A stretch of 64,000 nt of DNA, taken from NCBI RefSeq assembly GCF_014204415.1, contig NZ_JACHLE010000008.1:1-64000 (forward strand). The letters run 5' to 3'. The translations under genes and the position numbers were made by a program. The stretch is from Chryseobacterium defluvii. Lineage in GTDB: Bacteria; Bacteroidota; Bacteroidia; Flavobacteriales; Weeksellaceae. Below, piece by piece: positions 1 through 9,558 of this stretch. Under the pieces are notes generated by a model. That model was not told the origin of the DNA, made no database searches, and saw only the letters and a program-made list of their open reading frames with translations. The number at the start of each line of letters is the position of its first letter. Within the stretch, counting starts at the first letter, position 1.

Positions 1-111
1 TTTTAAACACTTATTTTTCTTTTACTTCAAATCAGCCTATCGGTTTTTTTTTTAAAACTAATAAATTTTCCTTTTAATTTATTTTTATAAAAAATTCGTT
101 TTTTTTGTTTT

Positions 112-133
112 GGGGGGGGGCGCAAACCCCCCC
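112..133. repeat. G9/C7 homopolymer hairpin in A/T-rich spacer
   Basis: A run of nine G (112-120), a six-base loop CGCAAA and a run of seven C (127-133) can fold into a G/C stem inside otherwise very A/T-rich sequence. It lies about 65 bases past the stop of the minus-strand response regulator. On that strand the stem is followed by A-rich, not T-rich, sequence, so it does not look like a normal intrinsic terminator. The rest of 1-197 holds nothing else that I can call. Confidence 0.5.
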
Positions 134-197
134 ACGCCGAAATCCTTTATGGTATTTTAAATACAACAATGGTATAAAACAATTTCTTTTATAAAAG

Positions 198-878
198 CTA
201 TTTTTCAGAAAATCGGAAACCTATCCCGTGCAGGTTTTCGATTGAAATATTCTGCTCATCTGCAAATATTTTCCGTAATCTGGAAATAAATACATCCAGG
301 CTCCGTCCCATGAAATAATCATCGTCTCCCCAGATTGCTTTCAGGATATCCTGTCTCTTTACAACAATGTTTTTGTGGCGGATAAAATATAAAAGCAGTT
401 CAGACTCTCTTTGAGTAAGGGCAATCACATCTCCTGTATTTTGCAGGGTATAGTTTTTAGGATCAAAATCATATTTTCCGACTTTGTATTTTTGCAAGGG
501 AGCTTCCGTTTTTTTAGTACGCTTCAGGAAGATTTCAATTTTCAATATGAGCTCCTCTATGCTGAAGGGCTTTACCAGATAATCATCCGCTCCAATTTTT
601 AGACCTTTGATCCTGTCTTCTTTAAGGGCTTTTGCAGAGATAAAAATAATGGGGATTTCAGTATTCTTATCACGGATGTGCTTTGCCAGATCAAATCCGT
701 TTATTTCAGGCATCATGATATCCAGCAGGCAAATGTCAAAGCTCCGGGTATTGAATGCATCAAGCGCCGATCTGCCATCCGGATAATAATCAATATCATA
801 ATAAGGCTCCAGGCTGTCCTGGATCAGAAAAGCGATGGTTTGGTCATCTTCTGCATATAGAATTTTAGATTTCTCCAT
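198..878 (-). CDS. OmpR-family DNA-binding response regulator
   Basis: The 226-residue protein has an N-terminal receiver domain (about 1-120) with the acidic pair EDD near residue 10, phospho-acceptor Asp53 in LLDIMMP and conserved Lys103 in LVKPF. A C-terminal winged helix (about 130-225) includes GRSLDVFISRLRKIF. It should bind DNA when phosphorylated by the kinase gene directly upstream at 897-2162, whose stop is 18 bases from this start, so the two form one operon. The target genes cannot be told from sequence. Family assignment is firm; which OmpR subgroup is not. Confidence 0.95.
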   Translation of the reverse strand: MEKSKILYAEDDQTIAFLIQDSLEPYYDIDYYPDGRSALDAFNTRSFDICLLDIMMPEINGFDLAKHIRDKNTEIPIIFISAKALKEDRIKGLKIGADDYLVKPFSIEELILKIEIFLKRTKKTEAPLQKYKVGKYDFDPKNYTLQNTGDVIALTQRESELLLYFIRHKNIVVKRQDILKAIWGDDDYFMGRSLDVFISRLRKIFADEQNISIENLHGIGFRFSEK

Positions 879-896
879 TATGTATACCGTATTAAT

Positions 897-2162
897 TTAA
901 GACGGAAAAAACAAAGTTATACTAATTCCCTTATCGGGATTGTTTTCAACCGAAATTTTCCAATGATGTTGTTGGACAATTTTTTTTACATAAAACAGCC
1001 CTAATCCAAAACCGTTGATCCCGTCACTCTTTTTTGTATTCACCCTGTAGAATTTATCAAAAATATGCGGAATATTCTTGGCGGGAATACCCATTCCATT
1101 ATCTTTGAACTTTAAGTACAGACCTTTTGACTCCTGATGTGTTGAAATGGTAATACAGGGTTTGGTTTCACAATACTTTATAGAATTGTCCAGAATATTG
1201 TATATGATATTGGTAAAGTGAAATTCATCTGCAATGATTGATGTTGTATTTTCAATTTGTATATGGATGGTAAGGTTTTCATTCTTTTGCTGCATGGTAT
1301 CTGCAATTTCCTGAATAAATGGCAGCAGCATTATTTTTTGAGGCTTTAATGACAGTACAGAAGCATCGTTTCGGGCAATATTCAATATTTTTTCAATATG
1401 ATTGTTGAGTTTGTTGCCCTGATTGATGATGATGGAAGTATAGGTCTGCAGCTTAGAACTTCCCTTTATGGCATCCTGCTTGTTGAGTGCTTCTGAAGCT
1501 AAAAGTATAGAGGATAAAGGAGTTTTGAACTCGTGAGTCATATTATTGATAAAATCCCGCTGCAATTCTGAGAATTTTTTTTGCTGAATGATCGTGTAGA
1601 TGGAATAAACATATACAAGGAGAATGATAATAAGTGCAAACGTAAGCAAATACCAGAACTTTAATGAGCTTATCAGGTAAGTGGTTTTATCAGGAAAACG
1701 TATGGAGAAATAATAGACCAGGTTTTTATGTTTTGGAAAATTAATGACCTCATTTTTTTTGCTTTCACCCTCATGGTCAGCCAGAATGTATTTTCCGTAG
1801 AGCATTTTATCGCTATGGCAATTGTATATGGCATATACGTAATTGGTATTGATCTGGAAACGGGTAAATTCTGTTTTCAGATAATGTTCAAGAACTGTGG
1901 GATAGAACTCTTTATTGATATTGACCACATAATAGTCGTTTGCAATATTCTGCACAGGATTTTCCGTAAAAGAAGCTTTTCCGTCATATAATTTTTCCAC
2001 AACCTCCAGCAGAGCGATATTGACCTTCTGGTCAAATTTTTTATCCTCAAGATTATATGCCTGCCGGGTCCATAAGAGCTGCGCTATCAAAATACCGATA
2101 ATAGCGATAAGACCAAGCGTAATAATAATATTGAGTTTTTTTATTTCCATTTTCAGAAGCAA
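897..2162 (-). CDS. Membrane sensor histidine kinase
   Basis: A two-transmembrane kinase: helices at about 11-30 and 171-190 enclose a periplasmic sensor region of about 140 residues. A HisKA domain follows with His210 in NNMTHEFKTPL, then a HATPase domain with an N-box (NSIKY), DNGMGIP and GFGLGLFYVKK. It phosphorylates the regulator encoded just downstream. The start given is the first ATG; a second Met four codons later (MEIKKLN, 2150) is equally possible. The sensor region resembles no ligand-binding domain I can name, so the signal is unknown. Confidence 0.95.
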   Translation of the reverse strand: MLLKMEIKKLNIIITLGLIAIIGILIAQLLWTRQAYNLEDKKFDQKVNIALLEVVEKLYDGKASFTENPVQNIANDYYVVNINKEFYPTVLEHYLKTEFTRFQINTNYVYAIYNCHSDKMLYGKYILADHEGESKKNEVINFPKHKNLVYYFSIRFPDKTTYLISSLKFWYLLTFALIIILLVYVYSIYTIIQQKKFSELQRDFINNMTHEFKTPLSSILLASEALNKQDAIKGSSKLQTYTSIIINQGNKLNNHIEKILNIARNDASVLSLKPQKIMLLPFIQEIADTMQQKNENLTIHIQIENTTSIIADEFHFTNIIYNILDNSIKYCETKPCITISTHQESKGLYLKFKDNGMGIPAKNIPHIFDKFYRVNTKKSDGINGFGLGLFYVKKIVQQHHWKISVENNPDKGISITLFFPS

Positions 2163-2254
2163 TATTATCCAAAAATATCTATTAATCTTTTATTATTAAC
2201 AACTCGTTAACAAATGTTTGACAGCAGTTAACAATATATCTTAATGATCAGCTT

Positions 2255-2262
2255 TATCTTTG
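2255..2262 (+). promoter_or_regulatory. Bacteroidota -7 element before the DUF1573 gene
   Basis: TATCTTTG matches the TAnnTTTG -7 consensus of Bacteroidota primary sigma factors and lies 63 bases before the ATG at 2326. No good TTG -33 element is seen at the usual distance. The 163-bp gap is shared with the divergent histidine kinase gene. Confidence 0.5.
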
Positions 2263-2325
2263 TTCTGTCAAAAAATGATAACCGGTTTATTTACTATCTG
2301 TTTTTAACTAATTAAATTTATACTC

Positions 2326-2742
2326 ATGAAAAAATTAAGAATTTCAGCATTTGTTGCCGTTTTAGCATTCTCTCCGTTTTATGCAGATGTATTGCCTGTT
2401 GAAGGAGCTTCCGTTGTGAAGATCATTGCAGATCAGATCAAATGGGCATCAGAATCTATAGATGTAGGAAATATTCCTCAGGGAAAACCCAAGATTATCA
2501 GGTTTGAATTTACCAATACAACTTCCAAGCCGGTAATTATAGAAAATGTAGCGCCGTCATGCGGTTGTACTAAGGCAGGTCATACTGAGACTCCGATTCA
2601 GCCGGGTAAAAAAGGATTTGTGGAAGCAAGTTTTAATGCAGCAAGCCTTGGGCCATTTATGAAAACAGTAAGCGTTACAACAAGTGATAGCAAAACTCCT
2701 AAATCGCTTGCATTTAAAGGAGTAGTTGTGGCAAGTAATTAA
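2326..2742 (+). CDS. Exported DUF1573 domain protein
   Basis: The 138-residue protein starts with a signal peptide (KKLRISAFVAVLAFSPFYA). An Ig-like DUF1573 domain follows, with the typical lead-in IPQGKPKIIRFEFTN and the signature VAPSCGCTKAG. Such proteins are abundant in Bacteroidota, are placed in the periplasm or outer envelope, and have no firmly known activity. The gene stands alone, divergent from the two-component operon, and is closed by a terminator. The distance and orientation allow control by the neighbouring regulator, but nothing in the sequence proves it. Confidence 0.9.
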   Translation: MKKLRISAFVAVLAFSPFYADVLPVEGASVVKIIADQIKWASESIDVGNIPQGKPKIIRFEFTNTTSKPVIIENVAPSCGCTKAGHTETPIQPGKKGFVEASFNAASLGPFMKTVSVTTSDSKTPKSLAFKGVVVASN

Positions 2743-2762
2743 TACTCCCTGAAAAAATAAAA

Positions 2763-2797
2763 AACAACCCATAATATAATTATCGGGTTGTTTTTTT
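2763..2797 (+). terminator. Intrinsic terminator after the DUF1573 gene
   Basis: An AACAACCC / GGGTTGTT stem (2763-2770 with 2785-2792) with an A/T loop is followed by seven T on the plus strand. Confidence 0.85.
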
Positions 2798-2966
2798 ATG
2801 CAATCATTTATTTGGGTAAACGTATGAAATAAGGCCATTATCACTATTCTCTGCATGATTTTTAAAAAATAGCAGAAAAAATAATTATTTATAACATCTA
2901 TTAATAACAGGATTTTAAATCATATCCGTTTAATATTTATTATTTTTAGAAAAAATTAAAACAATT

Positions 2967-3848
2967 ATGAATTTATATACACAACCCATGCTCCGTGAAG
3001 ATGCCCTGAAAGATAAAGTAGCTATTGTAACAGGCGGAGGCAGTGGTCTTGGAAAGGCAATGACCAAATATTTTCTTCAACTTGGAGCAAAAGTAGTAAT
3101 CACCTCCAGAAATTTGGAAAAACTGCAGGGAACAGCGAAAGAGCTTGAAGATGAGACAGGAGGAAAAGTGCTTTGTGTTGCCTGTGACGTAAGAAATTGG
3201 GATGAGGTGGAAGCGATGAAAGATGCAGCCTTAAAAGAATTCGGGAAAATAGATATTCTGCTGAACAATGCTGCCGGAAACTTCATTTCTCCTACTGAAA
3301 GGCTTACCCACTCCGCTTTTGATTCCATTCTGGATATTGTGTTAAAAGGGACCAAGAATTGTACACTCTCTATAGGAAAACACTGGATTGCTTCCAAAAC
3401 TCCCGGAACGGTTTTAAATATTGTAACCACCTATTCGTGGACAGGTTCTGCATATGTTGTCCCATCTGCCTGTGCAAAGGCCGGGGTGCTGGCTATGACT
3501 AGATCTTTGGCTGTTGAATGGGCCAAATACGGTATCCGTTTTAATGCAATTGCTCCGGGGCCTTTTCCTACAAAAGGGGCTTGGGACAGGCTTCTTCCTG
3601 GAAATTTACAGGAGAAATTTGATATGCGTAAAAAAGTTCCATTAAGAAGGGTGGGTGAGCATCAGGAATTGGCCAATTTAGCGGCTTATCTGGTTTCGGA
3701 TTATTCTGCCTATATGAACGGGGAAGTGGTTACTATTGATGGAGGCGAATGGCTGCAGGGAGCGGGAGAGTTCAACATGCTTGAAGAAATTCCGCAGGAA
3801 ATGTGGGATATGCTGGAAACGATGATCAAGGCAAAAAAATCAAACTAA
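2967..3848 (+). CDS. SDR oxidoreductase, 2,4-dienoyl-CoA reductase type
   Basis: A 293-residue short-chain dehydrogenase with the Rossmann motif TGGGSGLGKA (about 22-31) and NNAAGNF. The catalytic area reads VVPSACAKAGVLAMTRSLA, followed by IAPGPFPTKGA. The usual YxxxK is replaced by SxxxK, as in mitochondrial-type 2,4-dienoyl-CoA reductases, whose 'GSGFVVPSASAKAGV' region it closely resembles. It probably reduces 2,4-dienoyl-CoA with NADPH during breakdown of unsaturated fatty acids. It is monocistronic. The substrate is inferred from family resemblance; another enoyl-CoA-type SDR role remains possible. Confidence 0.85.
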   Translation: MNLYTQPMLREDALKDKVAIVTGGGSGLGKAMTKYFLQLGAKVVITSRNLEKLQGTAKELEDETGGKVLCVACDVRNWDEVEAMKDAALKEFGKIDILLNNAAGNFISPTERLTHSAFDSILDIVLKGTKNCTLSIGKHWIASKTPGTVLNIVTTYSWTGSAYVVPSACAKAGVLAMTRSLAVEWAKYGIRFNAIAPGPFPTKGAWDRLLPGNLQEKFDMRKKVPLRRVGEHQELANLAAYLVSDYSAYMNGEVVTIDGGEWLQGAGEFNMLEEIPQEMWDMLETMIKAKKSN

Positions 3849-3990
3849 CGGTTTAAAATTTAAACAGATATTGTTGATTTAATATATATTAGAAAAATCA
3901 ATGCGATATATAATGTTCAAAAATTTGACTTTCAATCATTTAAAACCTATAAGGTTGAGCTGCAATTTAACAATACCCTTAAACTTGAAT

Positions 3991-4818
3991 ATGAAAAAGC
4001 TGTTCTTTGTACTGTCAATGCTTTTAGGGAGCTTCTTATGGGCCCAGGATCTTAAAGTGATGAGCTTTAACATCAGGCTTCAGTTAGAATCGGATAAAGA
4101 AAATGCCTGGACGGTAAGAAAGCAGGACGCTATAGATCTCTTGAGTTATTATCATCCGGATTTTTTCGGGGTTCAGGAAGCATTGCCTGAGCAGATGAAG
4201 GACATCAAGAACGGATTGAAAAATTATGATTATGTGGGAGTGGGAAGAGATGATGGCAAAGAAAAAGGAGAGTTCTCAGCTATATTTTATGATGTCAGCA
4301 GGCTTCAGGTTTTGAAATCGGGGACATTCTGGCTTTCCGAAACCCCGGAAAAACATTCAAAAGGTTGGGATGCCGCCTATAACAGGGTTTGTACCTATGC
4401 TGTCTTTAAGGATAAGAAATCTAAAAAAGAATTTCTGGCTATGAATCTTCATTTCGATCATGTCGGAAATGTGGCAAGGGCTAAATCTGCAGAGCTTATC
4501 CTGAGAAAAATAAAAGAACTGAATCCTAAGAATCTGCCTGTGGTTTTAAGCGGGGATTTTAATTTAACAGAAAATACAGAGCCCATTAAAATTCTTTCTC
4601 AAAATTTAAAAGACAGTTTTCATTATTCTGAAACCAAACATTATGGCCCGGTCGGGACTTTCACTGCTTTTAATGTCAACGAGATCCCTAAAGACAGGAT
4701 TGATTATATTTTTGTGAAAGGCTTAAAAGTGAAATCTCACAGGCACATCAATGACAGACGGGAAAACCTGCTGTATCCTTCCGATCATTTTCCTGTATGG
4801 GTAGATTTACAATTCTAA
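3991..4818 (+). CDS. Secreted endonuclease/exonuclease/phosphatase family protein
   Basis: The chosen start gives a signal peptide (MKKLFFVLSMLLGSFLWAQ). The frame is open back to 3901, but that extension has no exported character. The domain shows the EEP order: MSFNIRL, FFGVQEALPEQ, GEFSAIFYD, NLHFDHVG, VLSGDFNLTE, RIDYIFV and the terminal SDHFPVWVDL. Together these supply the metal site and catalytic His/Asp of phosphodiesterases. Likely substrates are nucleic acids or phosphoesters in the periplasm or outside the cell. Three bases separate it from the next frame, which suggests co-transcription with the peptidase gene. Confidence 0.88.
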   Translation: MKKLFFVLSMLLGSFLWAQDLKVMSFNIRLQLESDKENAWTVRKQDAIDLLSYYHPDFFGVQEALPEQMKDIKNGLKNYDYVGVGRDDGKEKGEFSAIFYDVSRLQVLKSGTFWLSETPEKHSKGWDAAYNRVCTYAVFKDKKSKKEFLAMNLHFDHVGNVARAKSAELILRKIKELNPKNLPVVLSGDFNLTENTEPIKILSQNLKDSFHYSETKHYGPVGTFTAFNVNEIPKDRIDYIFVKGLKVKSHRHINDRRENLLYPSDHFPVWVDLQF

Positions 4819-4896
4819 ATAATGAAAGGCAATAGTTTTTATTGCCTTTTTTGTTACTTTTTTATTAGATTCGTTACTTATCATAAAAATAATTTA

Positions 4897-6759
4897 ATGA
4901 AAAGGTTCATATTGGGTTTATTGTTGCTGAGTTCATGGGAATATTCTGCACAGGATTTATATATGCCCAGGAATATTAAAAAAGCCTATGAAAATGGCAC
5001 ACGTGATATTTCTGGTGCTCCCGGAAAGAATTATTGGCAGAATAAAGGGATCTATAAAGTCGAAGTAAAGGTGGATGCAAGCTCCAAAATAGTTTCCGGA
5101 AAGGAAGTTATCACTTATACTAACAATAGTCCGGATGATCTGAATGAACTGGCTGTGCGGTTTGTAAACAATTTACATAAGCCACAGTCTCCAAGATCAG
5201 GGGTTGTTTCTAAGGATTTTTTATCATCAGGGCTTCATATTACATCTTTTATCGTCAATGGCGAAAAATATCATGTGAATAGCGATGACTGGGCAACCGT
5301 TGAGAAAGTAAAATTAAATACTGCTTTAAAATCAAAATCGAAATCTGAAATCAAAATAGAGTGGGAATATCCATTATCTGTAGAGAGTGAAAGGGAAGGG
5401 CAAATTGATCCTGAAACATTTTATGTAGCCTATTCTTTCCCAAGAATTTCAGTCTATGATGATTATAACGGTTGGGATATGTTGCCACACTCGGGCCGGC
5501 AGGAATTTTATAATGATTTTAATGACTATACTTTCGAAATTGCCGCGCCCAAAAACTATGTAGTCTGGGCAACCGGCAGTTTCCTGAATCCTGAAGCAGT
5601 GCTGCAGCCTGAATATTTAAAAAGATATAAAGCTTCTTTAAAGAGTGATAAGGTAATGCATATTGCTACCGAACAGGAAATGAGATCCGGAAAAGTGACC
5701 AGGCAGAATAAATGGAACATCTGGAAATTTAAAGCTGACCATATCACAGATTTTTGTTTTGCCCTGAGCAATCATTATGTATGGGATGCAGCAAGTGTAC
5801 AGTTAAGAACAAAAAGAGTAAGTGTACAGGCCGGATATAAATCGGGAACAAAAGATTTTGAGCATTATGTTGACTGGATGCGCTATAACATTGATTGGTT
5901 TTCAAAGAAATGGCCAGGAATAGAATATCCTTATCCTGTAATGACTGCAATTCAGGGATATGCGGATATGGAATATCCAATGATGATCAATGATACAAGT
6001 ATCCCGGACGATTTTCAGGATTCGAGGCTGACGGCGGATCATGAAATTGTCCATACCTATTTCCCTTTCTATATGGGAATTAATGAAACCCGCTATGCTT
6101 TCATGGATGAAGGATGGGCAACGGTTTTTGAATACCTGATCGGAATTGATGAAAACGGGGAAGAACCTGCTAAAGAATTTTATCAAAACTTCCGTGTAAA
6201 GAAATGGATCGGTGACCCTTCTGCTGAGCAGGATCAGCCCATCATTACAATGAGTTCACAGATGAGCGGGGTGGGTTACGGAAATAATTCTTATGTAAAA
6301 GCGTCCCTGTCTTATCTGGCATTGAAGGATTATCTGGGAGACGAGCTGTTTAAAAAGGCATTACATCATTATATGGACAACTGGAACGGGAAACATCCGA
6401 TTCCGTGGGATTATTTTTATTCTATGAATACGGGTTCCGGGAAAAATCTGAACTGGTTCTGGAACAACTGGTTTTATACCAACAATTATATTGATCTTAA
6501 AATTAACAGCATTTCCCAGGAAAACGATTTACTGACTGTAATTATTGATAATATGGGAGGCTTTGCCATTCCTTTTGATGCTGTGATCACTTATGAAGAT
6601 GGTGTGGCGGAGAAATTACATTTTTCACCCTCCATTTGGGAGAAGGATCAAAAACAGACGAGCCTGGCTGTACCTGTTAAAAAGAAAGTGAAATCCGTGA
6701 ATCTGGAAAATGGTATTTTTATGGATTATACGCCGGAAGATAATCAGAAAGGTTTTTAA
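4897..6759 (+). CDS. Secreted M1-family zinc metallopeptidase
   Basis: Starting at 4897 gives a signal peptide (MKRFILGLLLLSSWEYSA) and a protein of 620 residues. The frame is open further upstream to 4822 but without ATG-initiated support. The M1 active site is clear: HEIVH, then MDEGWA, giving the HExxH-x18-E zinc ligands. The N-terminal half is the beta-rich M1 saddle domain. It should act as an aminopeptidase on peptides outside the inner membrane. It follows the EEP gene closely and ends at a strong bidirectional terminator. Confidence 0.92.
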   Translation: MKRFILGLLLLSSWEYSAQDLYMPRNIKKAYENGTRDISGAPGKNYWQNKGIYKVEVKVDASSKIVSGKEVITYTNNSPDDLNELAVRFVNNLHKPQSPRSGVVSKDFLSSGLHITSFIVNGEKYHVNSDDWATVEKVKLNTALKSKSKSEIKIEWEYPLSVESEREGQIDPETFYVAYSFPRISVYDDYNGWDMLPHSGRQEFYNDFNDYTFEIAAPKNYVVWATGSFLNPEAVLQPEYLKRYKASLKSDKVMHIATEQEMRSGKVTRQNKWNIWKFKADHITDFCFALSNHYVWDAASVQLRTKRVSVQAGYKSGTKDFEHYVDWMRYNIDWFSKKWPGIEYPYPVMTAIQGYADMEYPMMINDTSIPDDFQDSRLTADHEIVHTYFPFYMGINETRYAFMDEGWATVFEYLIGIDENGEEPAKEFYQNFRVKKWIGDPSAEQDQPIITMSSQMSGVGYGNNSYVKASLSYLALKDYLGDELFKKALHHYMDNWNGKHPIPWDYFYSMNTGSGKNLNWFWNNWFYTNNYIDLKINSISQENDLLTVIIDNMGGFAIPFDAVITYEDGVAEKLHFSPSIWEKDQKQTSLAVPVKKKVKSVNLENGIFMDYTPEDNQKGF

Positions 6760-6765
6760 ATAAAA

Positions 6766-6794
6766 AATCGGCCTGAATAAAATTCAGGCCGATT
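6766..6794. terminator. Bidirectional terminator between convergent peptidase genes
   Basis: A perfect 13-bp inverted repeat (6766-6778 with 6782-6794, containing ATCGGCCTGAAT) has a three-base loop, A-run on the left and TTCTTATT on the right. It can serve both the M1 gene and the minus-strand M43 gene. Confidence 0.85.
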
Positions 6795-6826
6795 CTTATT
6801 ATTGGATATTTTACTATTAAAAAATA

Positions 6827-7834
6827 TTAGTAAACTCTTAGTCCTGCTCTTGCTCCGGAAGTTGCCACTACAGACTGCATTCTTGTTCTCTGTCCTGCTG
6901 AGAACATGAACATGGCAGCATCATCTACATAGTCCATATAGTTCATGAACATTACAGATCTTTGAACGCCACTACATGTGTTGTATAGCGGATAAGCCGG
7001 TTTTCCGTAGTTGGCTGTAGTTTGTGTAGGAGTATCGGTTACCTGGTCGTTTCCACAATTGGCATCTCCCCAGATATGTCTTAAATTTAAGTAGTGCCCT
7101 ACCTCGTGGGTTGCTGTTCTTCCTAAATTGAATGGAGATGAGGCTCCTGTTTTCCCAAAGAATGGAGCTGCAATTACCACACCGTCATTCCATAATCCTG
7201 AAGACTCAGGGAATGTGGCATATCCCAGAATGGTTTGTCCCTGACTGGTCATTTTACCTACCACCCACATATTTAGGTAGTTGGCCGGGCTTGTAGCGTC
7301 AATGCCTCCTTTGGATGCTTTTTTCATATCATCATTAGTAGACCAGCTTGTTTTGGTAGTGGATTTTCTGATGGTATTTACCAGTTTGAATTTTACCTTG
7401 GTGTCTCCTGCTTTTATGGTTTGGAATTCCGAAGGTATTTTGCTTGCATCACTGTTTGTTCCGGTATAATCGGCATTCAATACCGCAATTTGTTCTGCGA
7501 TTCTTGCATCGGAAACATTTTCTGCGGAAGTTTTGTACAGTACATTCACAACAACCGGAATTTCTACGGTACCGTCTGCCAGCACTTTGCCAAGTTTGAT
7601 GTCATTGGCAAACTTTTCGGTATTTGCCTCAATAGTTGCGAATTTCTGTCTGAGTTCCAGATTGTTCTGCAATGCTTCTTTTCGGATTTCTTCAGAAGCA
7701 CAGCCCCTTTTTGCCGAAATATCAGCGGAAGATGCTTCTCCGTTAACGGGGTTTTCGTTTTGATTAGAAATGTTGTCGCTGTTACAAGCGGACATGAAGC
7801 CAAGTACAAGAGCTCCAAATAGTAATTTTTTCAT
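6827..7834 (-). CDS. M43-family zinc metalloprotease lipoprotein
   Basis: The 335-residue protein begins with a lipoprotein signal (KLLFGALVLGFMSAC). The metzincin site ATHEVGHYLNLRHIWGD supplies HExxHxxxxxH, followed by the cytophagalysin-like region around DQVTDTP and a Met-turn-like FMNYMDY. M43 pappalysin/cytophagalysin relatives are secreted proteases in Bacteroidota. No type IX sorting domain is present at the C terminus, so surface lipoprotein attachment is more likely than release. It is a single gene, convergent with the M1 peptidase gene. Confidence 0.9.
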   Translation of the reverse strand: MKKLLFGALVLGFMSACNSDNISNQNENPVNGEASSADISAKRGCASEEIRKEALQNNLELRQKFATIEANTEKFANDIKLGKVLADGTVEIPVVVNVLYKTSAENVSDARIAEQIAVLNADYTGTNSDASKIPSEFQTIKAGDTKVKFKLVNTIRKSTTKTSWSTNDDMKKASKGGIDATSPANYLNMWVVGKMTSQGQTILGYATFPESSGLWNDGVVIAAPFFGKTGASSPFNLGRTATHEVGHYLNLRHIWGDANCGNDQVTDTPTQTTANYGKPAYPLYNTCSGVQRSVMFMNYMDYVDDAAMFMFSAGQRTRMQSVVATSGARAGLRVY

Positions 7835-8134
7835 AAGCTGTCTATTTTGTGAAATTTTCAGATTGTGAATTTATAGTATTTGAAATTAATGTGCAATATG
7901 TTTTTTATGCTTTTGTTAACAAATGTTTAATTTTTATTAAAAATAGTTATGTGATCCATATGTTATTTGTGTAAATAATGAATATTTGATAAATAATATT
8001 TTTAATAAAAATGACAGATAATTTACTATAATTCAACAATGTGTGATATTTAATTGCTTTTTATGAAATTAATATCACATATTTTTGATTTATTGATAAA
8101 TATTTGAAGTGTATATTTTAATATAAATATGATT
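7835..8134. other. 300-bp A/T-rich gap without a gene
   Basis: Between the M43 protease start and the NarL regulator stop lies very A/T-rich sequence. It must hold the promoter of the minus-strand protease gene, but no clear TAnnTTTG/TTG pair was found. I see no ORF, repeat or strong hairpin in it. Confidence 0.5.
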
Positions 8135-8776
8135 TTAATTGGCAAAACCGTTTTTAATGGCAAATACTGCTAATCCGACACGGGTTTTTAAATCCAGTTT
8201 TTCGCAGAGCTGATCCCGGTAACTTTCTACTGTTCTTGGGCTGCAGCACATTTTATCAGCAATTTCTTTATAGCTGAGTTCCGTTACGGTATATTTTAGG
8301 AATTCTTTTTCGCGATCGGAGATCCTTACGGCATTTTCGGCTTCCTTTTCATTATTAAGATTAGAGAATATGATCTTGGATGCCCAGTCGGGGTAGAAGA
8401 AGCCATCAGTATTTAATTTGGTAAGTGCATTTTCCAGTTCTTTCGGGTGGGTATTTTTCAGTAAATATCCTTTCGCTCCGTTTTTGATCATTTTGATTAC
8501 ACTTTTATCATCACCCTGCATGCTCAGAGCCATTACTTTAATCTCGGGATGATGTTCTTTGAGCCATAATACGGTTTCGAAACCATCCATGATCGGCATA
8601 CTGATATCTAAAAGAATAATATCAGGTATTTTGCTGTTATTCTCAAACTTCTGAATAAGATCTTTTCCGTTTTCACAGACGTAAATGACTTCAAAGTCTT
8701 TGAAATTATCAATAATTCCTTCCAGAGCTTTTGCGATAAGTACATGATCGTCAACAATAACAATAGTTTTTTTCAT
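8135..8776 (-). CDS. NarL/FixJ-family response regulator
   Basis: The 213-residue protein has a receiver domain (VIVDDHVLI; phospho-acceptor Asp in ILLDISMP near residue 56; Lys in KGYLLKNTHP). The C-terminal LuxR-type helix-turn-helix reads YKEIADKMCCSPRTVESY. Its start overlaps the kinase stop by four bases (ATGA), which points to translational coupling. It is the last gene of a four-gene operon that starts at 10780. Probable targets include its own operon, judged from a palindrome upstream at 10868-10885 (inference). Confidence 0.94.
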   Translation of the reverse strand: MKKTIVIVDDHVLIAKALEGIIDNFKDFEVIYVCENGKDLIQKFENNSKIPDIILLDISMPIMDGFETVLWLKEHHPEIKVMALSMQGDDKSVIKMIKNGAKGYLLKNTHPKELENALTKLNTDGFFYPDWASKIIFSNLNNEKEAENAVRISDREKEFLKYTVTELSYKEIADKMCCSPRTVESYRDQLCEKLDLKTRVGLAVFAIKNGFAN

Positions 8777-9558
8777 GGCTGTCTTTTTAAGATGATATTA
8801 AGCATGGTTCCTATGTTTTTCTCACTGTTTAAACTGAAATCAGCTCCTATGATAGCTGCTCTGTTTTTCATATTGGTCAGGCCGATCCCATTGGATGTTA
8901 TTTTGGATTTATCAAATCCCACACCGTCATCCCGGATCTTCAGTTCCCAAAGGGATTCTTCCGAAGTATTGAGATTAATGAAAATATTCTTGTAACGGGA
9001 ATGCTTCATACTGTTCTGAATAAACTCCTGGGTTATTCTGAGAAGTACATTTTTATGGACAAATCCTAAATCCAGCTGTTTAAAGTTATGTTCAAAACTT
9101 ACTTTACATTTTTTGAATGCATTGGTATTGTCTACTTCTTCCTGTATTAAAGTTACGATTTCCTTTTGATTTATATTGTCATCCGTTAAAGTTTTCGAAA
9201 GGCTTCTCAGGTCGTGGAGAGACTGATTGATGATCTGGGATACCTGTTCAATAGTTTCACTTACCTGCGGAACCTTATTTTCATGCAGTAGTTGTTGGGT
9301 GTAAAGGCTTACAAGAGTCAGTTTTTGTCCGATATTATCATGAAGTTCCCTTCCTATCTGCTGCATTGTGGCTTGCTGAATCTCCAGTTGTGTAGCTAAA
9401 AGTTCCCTTTGGTGGGCCTCATTTTTCAATTGGATCTCATTTAAATACTCTCTTTTTCTCTGTTTATATTTCCTGATATATACCATAACGGCAGCCACAA
9501 ACAATACAAAGAAGATATTGAATAAAATTAACGTGATTAATAGCTCTGTTTTCCCCAT
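8773..9558 (-). CDS. HisKA_3-type sensor histidine kinase
   Basis: One N-terminal membrane helix (about 5-26) is followed by a coiled region and a HisKA_3 dimerisation domain with the phospho-acceptor in GRELHDNIGQKLTLVSL. The HATPase domain has RDDGVGFD and NGIGLTNMKNRA. At 261 residues it lacks its own large sensor domain, so the adjacent membrane protein (9537-10184), whose 3' end overlaps this gene by 22 bases, may supply signal input. Its partner is the NarL-type regulator immediately downstream. Confidence 0.93.
   Translation of the reverse strand: MGKTELLITLILFNIFFVLFVAAVMVYIRKYKQRKREYLNEIQLKNEAHQRELLATQLEIQQATMQQIGRELHDNIGQKLTLVSLYTQQLLHENKVPQVSETIEQVSQIINQSLHDLRSLSKTLTDDNINQKEIVTLIQEEVDNTNAFKKCKVSFEHNFKQLDLGFVHKNVLLRITQEFIQNSMKHSRYKNIFINLNTSEESLWELKIRDDGVGFDKSKITSNGIGLTNMKNRAAIIGADFSLNSEKNIGTMLNIILKRQP

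Noticed and set aside
2967..3848. Broken SDR because YxxxK is missing
   Set aside because: Dienoyl-CoA reductases of the mitochondrial type have the same SxxxK arrangement in this place, so the enzyme is probably intact.
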